Made by a program: the position numbers and the translations under genes
From: Gammaproteobacteria bacterium
Lineage (GTDB): Bacteria; Pseudomonadota; Gammaproteobacteria; Steroidobacterales; Steroidobacteraceae
Length of the DNA stretch: 5,190 nucleotides
Assembly: GCA_025350345.1 (NCBI GenBank)
Contig: JANXYA010000087.1
Location: 1 to 5,190, forward strand
Direction of reading: 5' to 3'
Notes under the pieces: generated by a model
Told to the model about the DNA's origin: nothing
Databases searched by the model: none
The model's input: only the letters and a program-made list of their open reading frames with translations
Part shown: positions 1 to 5,190 of the stretch, in pieces
Layout of the letters: each line of letters opens with the position of its first letter
Numbering within the stretch: position 1 is the first letter of the stretch

Positions 1-92
1 CGCAGTACAACGCCGATTTCTACGCGGCCTACATCCGGGATCCGGATGGCAACAAGCTCGCGGCAGTGTGCCGGGGCGTGGTGCCGCGCTAG
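1..92 (+). CDS. VOC (glyoxalase/bleomycin-resistance fold) family protein, C-terminal end only
   Basis: The reading frame is open from the window edge; full codons begin at base 3 and it stops at TAG (90-92), leaving 29 residues. The visible tail contains AAYIRDPDGNKLAAVC, matching the terminal strand of small VOC-superfamily proteins, where an 'RDPDGNKIEAVC'-like motif closes the metal-binding beta-alpha-beta fold. VOC proteins include glyoxalase I, bleomycin and fosfomycin resistance proteins and dioxygenases, and the tail cannot tell these apart. The start and most of the protein lie outside the window, so no substrate is assigned. The gene converges on the pyrK-like gene with no spacer: the two stop codons overlap in a CTAG. 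It does not look functionally tied to the minus-strand array. Confidence 0.8.
   Translation, partial: QYNADFYAAYIRDPDGNKLAAVCRGVVPR
89..92. other. Shared palindromic stop (CTAG) of two convergent genes
   Basis: The tetranucleotide CTAG reads as TAG on the plus strand (90-92, end of the VOC gene) and as TAG on the minus strand (91-89, end of the pyrK-like gene). The two convergent genes therefore overlap by three or four bases with no room for an intergenic terminator. Any terminator for either transcript must lie inside the opposing gene; none was visible in the part of the VOC gene present here. Confidence 0.85.
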
Positions 93-970
93 TCGGCGGG
101 GAAGACGGTCTCGGCCTCGAACACCGGCCCGTCGACACAGACGCGTTTCATCGCGGTGCCCGCGCTGGTGCGGACCTCGACGGCGCAGCCGGCGCAACCC
201 CCGACCGCACAGGCCATGAATTCCTCGAGCGCCACCTGGCAGGGGAGCGAGTGGGCGCGCGCGAGGCGCGCCGCCGCCGCCAGCATCGCCGGCGGGCCGC
301 AGGCGTAGATCGCGACTTCGGCGCGCTCGCCGGCCGAGAGTGCAGCGAGCCACTGCGAGGCGAGTTCGGTGACGTGGCCGTCGAAACAGCCCGCGTAGCC
401 GGCATTGCTGGCCAGGCGCGAGGGAATCCCCCACTCGTCCAGGAGCGGCATGCAGGCGATGGCCGCGGGGGGTGCGGCGGGCACCAGGATCCTTGAGGGA
501 CGGGCGTGAAAGGGGAAGGGAATCTCCGAGCCCATCAGCACCAGCGGCTTCCAGGCACTGCGCTCATCGCTCCGCAGCCGTTCCGCCAGAAAGATCATCG
601 GCGGGATGCCCACGCCGCCGCCGATGGCGAGCACGCGCGCTCGCTCGGGGCGCAGCGTGAATCCCTGCCCGATGGGGCCCATCAGGTTGAGCGCCTCGCC
701 CACCCGGCTCTGCCCGAGTGCCGCCGTGCCGGCGCCGATCACCTTGAACAGCACCTCGATCCAGCCCGCCTCGGGCGCAGCGCGCATGATCGACAGCGGC
801 CGGCGCATCGGCAGTGCTGCCTCGCAGCGGATGTGCACAAAGCTGCCGGGCGTGGCGTGCCGCGCAGTCAGCGGCGCCGCAATGCGCAGGATGTGCTGCT
901 GCGCTTCGCAGCGGACGTGCTGCAGGACGGCGCCTTCCTCGACAAAGATGGTGCCGCGGTGCGGCCTCAT
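89..970 (-). CDS. pyrK: PyrK-like dihydroorotate dehydrogenase electron transfer subunit (FAD, NAD and 2Fe-2S binding)
   Basis: A 293-residue protein of the ferredoxin-reductase/PyrK family. Seen in the sequence: an N-terminal FAD-binding beta barrel with RRPLSI at residues 56-61 (the R-x-Y/L-S flavin motif); a nucleotide-binding loop GGGVGIPP at 117-124; CGPPAML at 224-230; and a C-terminal cluster motif EEFMACAVGGCAGC with cysteines 254, 259, 262 and 278, followed by DGPVF. The C-x4-C-x2-C-xn-C-x-DGPVF pattern is typical of PyrK, which passes electrons from dihydroorotate via PyrD (class 1B) to NAD+. It is somewhat longer than common PyrK proteins (about 260 residues). The ATG overlaps the pyrB stop (ATGA), so translation is probably coupled; no convincing Shine-Dalgarno precedes it. 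No pyrD is adjacent, so the partner is unknown, and a different oxidoreductase role remains possible. Confidence 0.85.
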   Translation of the reverse strand: MRPHRGTIFVEEGAVLQHVRCEAQQHILRIAAPLTARHATPGSFVHIRCEAALPMRRPLSIMRAAPEAGWIEVLFKVIGAGTAALGQSRVGEALNLMGPIGQGFTLRPERARVLAIGGGVGIPPMIFLAERLRSDERSAWKPLVLMGSEIPFPFHARPSRILVPAAPPAAIACMPLLDEWGIPSRLASNAGYAGCFDGHVTELASQWLAALSAGERAEVAIYACGPPAMLAAAARLARAHSLPCQVALEEFMACAVGGCAGCAVEVRTSAGTAMKRVCVDGPVFEAETVFPAD

Positions 971-1929
971 GCGCCGCCCGGTCGCGGCCGCAGCAGCGCT
1001 TCGAGCACTGCCATGCGCACGGCGACGCCGTTGCGGACCTGGGCGCGGATCACCGACTGCGGGCCGTCGGCGACCTCGGAATCGATCTCCACGCCACGAT
1101 TCATCGGCTGCGGATGCATGACGATGGCATCCGGGCGCGCGCGCCGCAGCCGCGGCACGGTCAGGCCGAAGCGCGCGAAGTATTCCTCGCCATTGGGGAT
1201 CTCGGCCTGCGTCATGCGTTCCTTCTGGATCCGCAGCGCCATCACCACATCGGCGTCGGCGAGGCCCTCCTCGAGCGTCAGGCAGCGCTTGCCGGCCGGA
1301 AATTCGCCCGACGCGGGCATCAGGCCAGCAGGTGCGACCAGCCGCAGCTCGCCGACTCCGAGCGCGGTGAAGACCTCGTAGGCCGAGCGCGCGACGCGCG
1401 AGTGGCGGATGTCACCGATGATGGCGATGCGCAGGCGCTCGAAGTGCCCGCCCTTGTGCTGGCGCACGGTGAGGGCATCGAGCAGGCCCTGCGTGGGGTG
1501 GGACTGGTGCGCCTCGCCGGCCGAGAACACGCTGACGTGCGCTGCGACGTTGGCGGCCACGTGCGCGACCACGCCGGGCTCGGAGTCGCGGATGACGAAG
1601 GCGTCGAAGTGCAGCGCTTCGAGCGTGTGGATCGTATCCAGCATGCTCTCGCCCTTGACGCGCGAGGACAGCTGCACCTCGAGGTTGATGACTTCCGCGC
1701 CGAGGCGCCGTCCGGCCAGCTCGAAGGAGACACGCGTGCGCGTCGAGGGCTCGGTGAACAGATTGCCGATCGTCATGCCCGCCAGGGCGCGATTGCTCGG
1801 TGCCCGCTCGCCGAGCGCGCGGACGTAGCCCTGTGAGCGATCGAGGAGCGAGTCGATCTCCGTGCGGCTGATTCCCTCGAGCGTGATCAGGTGGCGGAGG
1901 GATCCGTCGGGGCGCCGCTGGTCCGTCAT
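967..1929 (-). CDS. pyrB: Aspartate carbamoyltransferase catalytic subunit
   Basis: A 320-residue cytosolic enzyme that condenses carbamoyl phosphate with aspartate in the first committed step of pyrimidine synthesis. The carbamoyl-phosphate domain shows STRTR at residues 62-66, K92 in VKGES, R114, and HPTQ at 144-147. The aspartate domain shows DIRHSR at 173-178, R233 and Q235 in LRIQKERM, and the HPxP loop at 272-275 (HPQP). These match the active-site set known for the family. The sequence most resembles the Pseudomonas-type enzyme (VMHPxPxNRGVEI near the C terminus). The ATG lies 18 bases after the ruvX stop, with AGGGG about 10 bases upstream. The gap leaves no room for pyrR or an attenuator. 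Oddities are aspartate at 115, where RH is common after the conserved arginine, and Q274 in the HPxP loop. No pyrI or pyrC is adjacent. Confidence 0.96.
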   Translation of the reverse strand: MTDQRRPDGSLRHLITLEGISRTEIDSLLDRSQGYVRALGERAPSNRALAGMTIGNLFTEPSTRTRVSFELAGRRLGAEVINLEVQLSSRVKGESMLDTIHTLEALHFDAFVIRDSEPGVVAHVAANVAAHVSVFSAGEAHQSHPTQGLLDALTVRQHKGGHFERLRIAIIGDIRHSRVARSAYEVFTALGVGELRLVAPAGLMPASGEFPAGKRCLTLEEGLADADVVMALRIQKERMTQAEIPNGEEYFARFGLTVPRLRRARPDAIVMHPQPMNRGVEIDSEVADGPQSVIRAQVRNGVAVRMAVLEALLRPRPGGA

Positions 1930-1947
1930 GTAGTCCGACCCCTGAAG

Positions 1948-2433
1948 TCAGTATTCGCCACGCAGCCATCGCCCGAGGATGATGGCCGCTGCCAGGCTGT
2001 CGACATCCTGCCGTTGCACCCGGCGGCGGCGGGTTCCCGCGGCGCGCCGCCGCTTCAGTTCGGCGGCGGCTTCCTGCGTGGATCCGCGCTCGTCGACGCG
2101 CGCCACCGTCACTGCGGCGCGTTGCGCCAGCGCCGCCGCGAAGCGATCGGCGGCAGCGGCCAGGGCGCCTGGCGTACCGTCCTCATTATAAGGGTAGCCC
2201 ACCACCAGCACGGCGGGTTTGTAGTCGGCCAGCAACCGGTCGATGGCTGGCCAGTCCGGCCCGCGCTCGCCGCGCGTGATGGCCGCCAGGGGCGCGGCGG
2301 ACCGGGTCAGGGTATCCCCAGATGCCACGCCGATGCGGCGCAGCCCGAAGTCGAAACCGAGCGCGCTGCCGCTGCTCAGGCGTGTCCTGCGATGAGGCTG
2401 ACGCGCGAGCTGTGGACTCCGAGCAGCTGCCAC
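1948..2433 (-). CDS. ruvX: RuvX/YqgF family RNase H-fold nuclease
   Basis: YqgF proteins process the 5' end of pre-16S rRNA in Escherichia coli and belong to the Holliday junction resolvase-like RNase H fold. From the GTG at 2433 the protein has 161 residues. Conserved blocks are GFDFGLRRIGVASG (26-39, first acidic residue D28), VVGYPYNEDGT (77-87), VDERGSTQEA (113-122, D114 and E115) and DVDSLAAAIIL (143-153, acidic D145). All three acidic positions expected in the family are present. The GTG start overlaps yqgE by 58 bases and adds about 18 arginine-rich residues not expected in the family, which is near 138-145 residues. A CTG at 2379 forms a CTGA overlap with the yqgE stop, has AGGA 5 bases upstream and would give 143 residues, so it may be the true start. 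No ATG or TTG lies between the two. The gene is conserved next to yqgE in proteobacteria. Confidence 0.92.
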   Translation of the reverse strand: MAAARSPQLARQPHRRTRLSSGSALGFDFGLRRIGVASGDTLTRSAAPLAAITRGERGPDWPAIDRLLADYKPAVLVVGYPYNEDGTPGALAAAADRFAAALAQRAAVTVARVDERGSTQEAAAELKRRRAAGTRRRRVQRQDVDSLAAAIILGRWLRGEY

Positions 2434-2939
2434 GCGGCCTGCCAGCGCTGCTCGAAGGGCACTTCGTAGACGAGCTGCTCGTTCATCGGCACGGCCAGCC
2501 AGGCATTGTCGAGGATCTCGCGCTCGAGCTGGCCGGGCTCCCAGCCTGCGTACCCCAGGGCGACGAAGGCATCACGCGGGCCCTCGCCGCGGGCGATGGC
2601 GGCGAGGATGTCGCGCGAGGTCGTGACCTGGATGCAGTCGGAAATCTTGTGCGTCGAATCCCACTCGCCGCCGGGCCGATGCAGCACGAAGCCCCGGTCG
2701 GTGTGCACCGGTCCGCCGCGCAATACCGGGCGCTCGCCGATGTCGGCCTGCTGCGGGTCGAGCTTCATCTGCGCCAGCACGTCGCCGAGCTTCATGTCCA
2801 GCGGCTTATTCAGCACGATCCCCAGCGCACCCTTGTCGCTGTGCTCGCAGACGAGGGTCACGCTTTGCGTGAAATTGCCGTCCGCCAGCGAGGGCATGGC
2901 GACCAGCAGGTTGTTGGCGAGGGAGTTGCTGTCGGGCAT
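2376..2939 (-). CDS. yqgE: YqgE/AlgH family protein (UPF0301)
   Basis: A 187-residue protein of the UPF0301 family. AlgH, the Pseudomonas aeruginosa member, was named for an influence on alginate regulation, but the biochemical function of the family is not established. Family blocks visible: NNLLVAMPSLAD near the N terminus, the GALGIVLNKP segment, RGGPVHTDRGFVLH, SRDILAAIARGEGP, LGYAGWEPGQLE and DNAWL, ending in AGHA as AlgH does. The ATG at 2939 was chosen over an in-frame ATG at 2990 because it gives the usual length and puts the AMPSLAD motif at the usual distance from the start; the longer form would overlap tonB by 20 bases. Neither start has a good Shine-Dalgarno. The gene lies 31 bases behind the tonB stop and overlaps ruvX, consistent with one transcript. 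It is predicted to be soluble, with no signal peptide or membrane segment seen. Confidence 0.94.
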   Translation of the reverse strand: MPDSNSLANNLLVAMPSLADGNFTQSVTLVCEHSDKGALGIVLNKPLDMKLGDVLAQMKLDPQQADIGERPVLRGGPVHTDRGFVLHRPGGEWDSTHKISDCIQVTTSRDILAAIARGEGPRDAFVALGYAGWEPGQLEREILDNAWLAVPMNEQLVYEVPFEQRWQAAWQLLGVHSSRVSLIAGHA

Positions 2940-2970
2940 GTTTCGAGTATGGGGGCGCCGTTCCCCGCCC

Positions 2971-3903
2971 TCAAGGCCCCTGGGGGACATTTGTGCGGGT
3001 AGTCACGGTGCCCTGGGCGAGTGCGCCATTGACGAATTCCCACTGGTAGGCAAAGCGCAACGAAGCGTAATCGCGCGCCAGAGCGCGCGGAAAGGGCTCG
3101 AAGGGGCTGGCGAGCCGGAGGATCACCAGCGCCGCCTGATCGATCTCCGGGTAGCCGCTGCCGCGTTGCACCGAGGCCTCGAGCAGGCGCCCGTCGCGGC
3201 CCAGCGCGACTTCGATTACGGGGCTCCCGCTGAGCTCGCTGCGCCGGGCGGCGGAGGGAAAGTTCAGGGTACCGATGCGTTCGATCTTGCGCCGCCAGGC
3301 ATCCAGGTAGGGCGTCAGGTTTGATGCCTTGGTGTCGGGGCTGATCCATTGGCCAGTCTTCGGATCCCCACGCAGCACCAGTTCGCGCGCGTCGCCGCGC
3401 CCATGGCTTTCCGCCTCCCCGCTCGCGGCCTGGCGGGAGCGTCTGCTGGCCGCCTCTTCGCCGGTCTGGCCGAGCCAGCGAATCAGGGGCGCCGGGGCGA
3501 GCGTGGCCAGGGTGCGGGCCGCGCCCGGACTGTCCGACTCCGGCGTCGAGGACTCGTCCTCGCCTGCCTCCGCGGCCGAACGGGGTGCGGGGTGAGAGTC
3601 CGGGCTGCCGGTCGGGAGCGTGCGGGTATTGCCCGCGCCGAGCTGCGTGCGTTGCGCCAGGTAGAAGGCGTGCGGGTTGCTGGCAGCCTCAGGCAGGTCC
3701 TCGGTCACCAGCAGCACTTCCATGCCCGGCGCCGCCCCTGATGGCCCGCCCGCACTGAAGCTCAGGCCGAGGATGATGATCGCGTGGGCGATACCGGCCA
3801 GGAACAGCATGCTCATGAGCCGTTCCCGCACGGGCGCGCCCGCTTCGCGTCCACCTGCCAGCCCGGCCAGCGTCAGGCGCTGCACTGGGGGCGCCGGGCT
3901 CAT
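2971..3903 (-). CDS. TonB-family energy transducer (TonB3-like, next to gshB and pilG)
   Basis: A 310-residue protein with a short cytoplasmic N terminus, one predicted membrane helix at about residues 30-49 (LFLAGIAHAIIILGLSFS, containing the buried His40 typical of TonB anchors), a long low-complexity linker rich in Ser, Ala, Glu and Arg (about 85-175), and a C-terminal TonB-like domain from about 195 to 290. Landmarks in that domain are WRRKIERIGTLNFP (203-216), VIEVALGRDGRLLEASV (229-245) and RGSGYPEIDQAAL (247-259). TonB couples the proton motive force from ExbB/ExbD to outer-membrane transport. The linker is much less proline-rich than in classical TonB. The gene starts in an ATGA overlap with gshB and sits where Pseudomonas aeruginosa carries tonB3, a gene linked to type IV pilus assembly and twitching, which fits the nearby pilG. 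No exbB, exbD or receptor gene is present, so a siderophore role is not supported. Confidence 0.85.
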   Translation of the reverse strand: MSPAPPVQRLTLAGLAGGREAGAPVRERLMSMLFLAGIAHAIIILGLSFSAGGPSGAAPGMEVLLVTEDLPEAASNPHAFYLAQRTQLGAGNTRTLPTGSPDSHPAPRSAAEAGEDESSTPESDSPGAARTLATLAPAPLIRWLGQTGEEAASRRSRQAASGEAESHGRGDARELVLRGDPKTGQWISPDTKASNLTPYLDAWRRKIERIGTLNFPSAARRSELSGSPVIEVALGRDGRLLEASVQRGSGYPEIDQAALVILRLASPFEPFPRALARDYASLRFAYQWEFVNGALAQGTVTTRTNVPQGP

Positions 3904-4868
3904 GCGCCGCGGGTGGCCAGCCGCCGTGCAATGGCCTGCATCAGCAGCTCCGCCGCGTCGACCCCGAACTGCTGCTGCAGCTCGCGCACGCCGGTGGGGC
4001 TGGTGACATTGATCTCGGTGACGAAGCCGCCGATGACATCGAGGCCGACGAACAGCATGCCCGCCTTGCGCATCGCCGGGCCGATCTGGGAGGCGAGCCA
4101 GTGGTCGCGCTCCCCGAGCGGCCGGGCCACGCCCCTGGCCCCCGCGGCCAGATTCCCCCGATTATCGTCGGGCGCCGGGATGCGGGCGAGGGCATAGGGC
4201 AGGGGTTCGCCATCGATCAGCAGCACGCGGGCGTCGCCACTGACGGCGATTTCCGGCAGGTATTTCTGCGTGATCGCGAATCGCTGGCCATAGTCGGTGA
4301 GGGTCTCGAACACCACGCGCTGGTTCTTGTCTCCGGGCGGGAGCACGAAGATCGAGCGCCCGCCCATCCCGTGCAGTGGCTTGCAGACCACGGCGCCGTG
4401 CGTGGCGGCGAAGGCGGCCATTTCGTCCATGTCACGGGTCACGAGGGTGGGCGCGCAGCACTGCGGAAACCAGGCCGTGTACACCTTCTCGTTCATGTCG
4501 CGCAGCGCCCCGGGGCGGTTGACGACCATCGCGCCGGCAAGCTCCGCGCGCTCGAGGATGTAGGTGGCGTAGATGTATTCGGTATCGAAGGGCGGGTCCT
4601 TGCGCATCAGCACCACGTCGAAATCGCCCAGGGCGCCGACGAGGGGCGGGCCGAGGCTGAACCAGTCCTGCGGGTCGGCGCGCACCTCGAGCGGGCGGGT
4701 ACGTGCCTCGGCGACGCCGTCGCGCAACCGCAGGTCGGCGAGCTCGGCGTAATCGAGCCGGTAGCCGCGCGCCTGCGCGGCCAGCAGCAGGGCCAGCGTG
4801 GTGTCCTTGGCGTACTTGATCTGATCGATCGGATCCATCACCACGAGCAGCCGCGTGGGCTTGTTCAT
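3900..4868 (-). CDS. gshB: Glutathione synthetase
   Basis: A 322-residue cytosolic ATP-grasp ligase joining gamma-glutamylcysteine and glycine, the second step of glutathione synthesis; it closely follows the 316-residue Escherichia coli enzyme. Landmarks, numbered from the ATG at 4868: VVMDPI at 9-14; MRKDPPFDTEYIYATYILER at 88-107; NRPGALRDMNEK at 117-128; the ATP-binding segment KPLHGMGG at 163-170; RGNLAAG at 237-243; FVGLDVIG at 273-280; and the metal/ADP-site stretch TEINVTSPTG at 284-293. The ATG at 4868 was preferred over an upstream in-frame start at 4961 because GAGG (4879-4876) sits 7 bases before it and the MDPI motif then falls at the normal distance. The enzyme has His at 166, where E. 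coli has Asp; the rest of the loop is intact. It heads the minus-strand array and overlaps tonB by four bases. Confidence 0.97.
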   Translation of the reverse strand: MNKPTRLLVVMDPIDQIKYAKDTTLALLLAAQARGYRLDYAELADLRLRDGVAEARTRPLEVRADPQDWFSLGPPLVGALGDFDVVLMRKDPPFDTEYIYATYILERAELAGAMVVNRPGALRDMNEKVYTAWFPQCCAPTLVTRDMDEMAAFAATHGAVVCKPLHGMGGRSIFVLPPGDKNQRVVFETLTDYGQRFAITQKYLPEIAVSGDARVLLIDGEPLPYALARIPAPDDNRGNLAAGARGVARPLGERDHWLASQIGPAMRKAGMLFVGLDVIGGFVTEINVTSPTGVRELQQQFGVDAAELLMQAIARRLATRGA

Positions 4869-4875
4869 CTCACTA

Positions 4876-4879
4876 CCTC
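4876..4879 (-). promoter_or_regulatory. Ribosome binding site of gshB
   Basis: GAGG on the minus strand lies 7 bases upstream of the ATG at 4868. It is the clearest Shine-Dalgarno in the minus-strand array and decides the gshB start against the longer reading frame that begins at 4961. Confidence 0.7.
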
Positions 4880-4908
4880 GCAGCCGGCCAGCAGCCGCCG
4901 AATGCTCA

Positions 4909-4914
4909 ATTATG
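4909..4914 (-). promoter_or_regulatory. Candidate -10 element for the gshB transcript
   Basis: CATAAT on the minus strand matches the sigma-70 -10 consensus at five of six bases and stands out in GC-rich DNA, about 40 bases before the gshB start codon. At the usual 17-base distance the -35 position reads GAGCTA, a poor match, so the promoter would need an activator or another sigma preference. This rests on pattern only. Confidence 0.3.
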
Positions 4915-4918
4915 TCTC

Positions 4919-4952
4919 CGTGACGCGACCTTAGCTCTCCGAAACGTGACGC
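4919..4952. repeat. Two direct CGTGACGC repeats in the gshB/pilG control region
   Basis: The 8-base word CGTGACGC occurs at 4919-4926 and exactly again at 4945-4952, a 26-base period. Both copies are preceded by CTCCG, directly in the first and four to five bases away in the second. An inverted partial copy (CGTCAC, the complement of GTGACG) lies at 5017-5022. The copies flank the region where both divergent promoters are expected, so they could be regulator binding sites. No known regulator is recognised, and short GC-rich words can recur by chance. Confidence 0.4.
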
Positions 4953-4954
4953 CG

Positions 4955-4984
4955 TTGGCATAGCCCCAGGTGTGCCGATATGTT
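4955..4984 (+). promoter_or_regulatory. Candidate sigma-70 promoter for pilG
   Basis: TTGGCA (4955-4960) matches the -35 consensus at five of six bases. An 18-base spacer leads to TATGTT (4979-4984), matching the -10 at four of six, followed by the AT-rich TAAAAAG. Transcription would begin near 4991, giving a leader of about 60-90 bases depending on which pilG start is used. The second CGTGACGC repeat ends just upstream of the -35. A sigma-54 reading (GG-N10-GC) was tested and does not fit. Confidence 0.35.
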
Positions 4985-5049
4985 AAAAAGCTCCAGTCTG
5001 GCGAAGGCGCAGCGTACGTCACAGCGCCGCCGCGCCAAGGTGAACGACC

Positions 5050-5190
5050 ATGGAATTCAATGCCCAAAGGAGTGAGTCGGACGTGAATGACGCTGCCTCG
5101 CCATTCCGTGGCCTCAAGGTGCTGGTCATCGACGACAGCAAGACGATCCGGCGCACCGCCGAGACGCTGCTGGCCAAGGAGGGCTGTGAA
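5050..5190 (+). CDS. pilG: Type IV pilus response regulator PilG, 5' end
   Basis: The frame runs to the window edge and gives 47 residues. GLKVLVIDDSKTIRRTAETL followed by LAKEGCE is nearly the same as the N terminus of Pseudomonas aeruginosa PilG, a single-domain CheY-like receiver in the Pil-Chp chemosensory system that controls twitching motility and pilus extension. The acidic pocket aspartates D28 and D29 are visible; the phosphoacceptor aspartate lies beyond the window. Two starts are possible: ATG 5050, with AAGG 9 bases upstream, or GTG 5083, with the stronger AAGGAG 10 bases upstream. The GTG start leaves 9 residues before GLKV, closer to the 6 in P. aeruginosa. The gene diverges from gshB, as in Pseudomonas, where pilH, pilI and pilJ follow; they would lie outside this window. 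Confidence 0.92.
   Translation, partial: MEFNAQRSESDVNDAASPFRGLKVLVIDDSKTIRRTAETLLAKEGCE

Noticed and set aside
506..1381. Long plus-strand open frames opposite pyrK and pyrB (also 814-1836)
   Set aside because: They are antisense to clearly homologous genes. Their translations are rich in Arg, Ala, His and Gly, with no recognisable domain, as expected for shadow frames in GC-rich DNA.
2953..2970. GGGCG/CGCCC inverted repeat between tonB and yqgE as a terminator
   Set aside because: The stem is only five pairs with an 8-base loop and no T-run follows on either strand; it is explained by GC-rich composition.
4101..4934. Plus-strand 277-residue open frame opposite gshB
   Set aside because: It covers the conserved gshB frame on the other strand and shows no domain or Shine-Dalgarno; GC-rich coding DNA often leaves the antisense frame open.
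4955..4978. Sigma-54 promoter for pilG
   Set aside because: GG at 4957-4958 is not followed by GC after ten bases (the bases there are GG), so the -24/-12 pattern fails.
5006..5028. GGCGC/GCGCC inverted repeat in the pilG leader as a riboswitch or attenuator
   Set aside because: A five-pair stem with a 13-base loop and no competing structure or T-run is not enough to support an RNA element.

Overview
This is a GC-rich chromosomal segment (by eye roughly two-thirds GC) from a gammaproteobacterium. The protein matches and gene order point that way: gshB, tonB-like, yqgE, ruvX (yqgF) and pyrB lie divergent from pilG, which is the neighbourhood known from Pseudomonas and relatives. The combination with a pyrK-type gene and no pyrR or pyrC suggests a lineage outside Pseudomonas proper, perhaps near Xanthomonadales, Nevskiales or Steroidobacterales. 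That placement is inference. Nothing in the window looks mobile: no insertion sequence, phage gene, tRNA or CRISPR array was seen.

Layout. Bases 1-92 (+) hold the last 29 codons of a VOC/glyoxalase-fold protein. From 4868 down to 89 runs one tight minus-strand array of six genes: gshB (glutathione synthetase), a TonB-family protein, yqgE (UPF0301/AlgH family), ruvX/yqgF (RNase H-fold, pre-16S rRNA processing and Holliday junction resolvase family), pyrB (aspartate carbamoyltransferase) and a pyrK-like iron-sulfur flavoprotein. Junctions are 4-base ATGA overlaps (gshB/tonB, pyrB/pyrK), a short overlap (yqgE/ruvX) or gaps of 18-31 bases, so cotranscription is likely. The pyrK-like and VOC genes converge and share one CTAG palindrome as both stop codons. 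Bases 4869-5049 are a divergent control region, followed by the 5' end of pilG (+), the type IV pilus response regulator.

How the genes fit together. The array joins redox metabolism (gshB), a predicted periplasm-spanning energy transducer whose Pseudomonas aeruginosa counterpart in the same location is linked to type IV pili, the conserved yqgE-ruvX pair, and pyrimidine synthesis (pyrB plus a PyrK-like electron-transfer protein). The main points of interest are pyrK directly behind pyrB, where Pseudomonas has a pyrC-like gene; the absence of pyrR; a possible CTG start for ruvX; the overlapping convergent stops; and repeated GTGACGC boxes in the gshB/pilG control region. I see no clear evidence of a wholly new biological system. 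The window is mostly conserved core genes with an unusual pyrimidine end.
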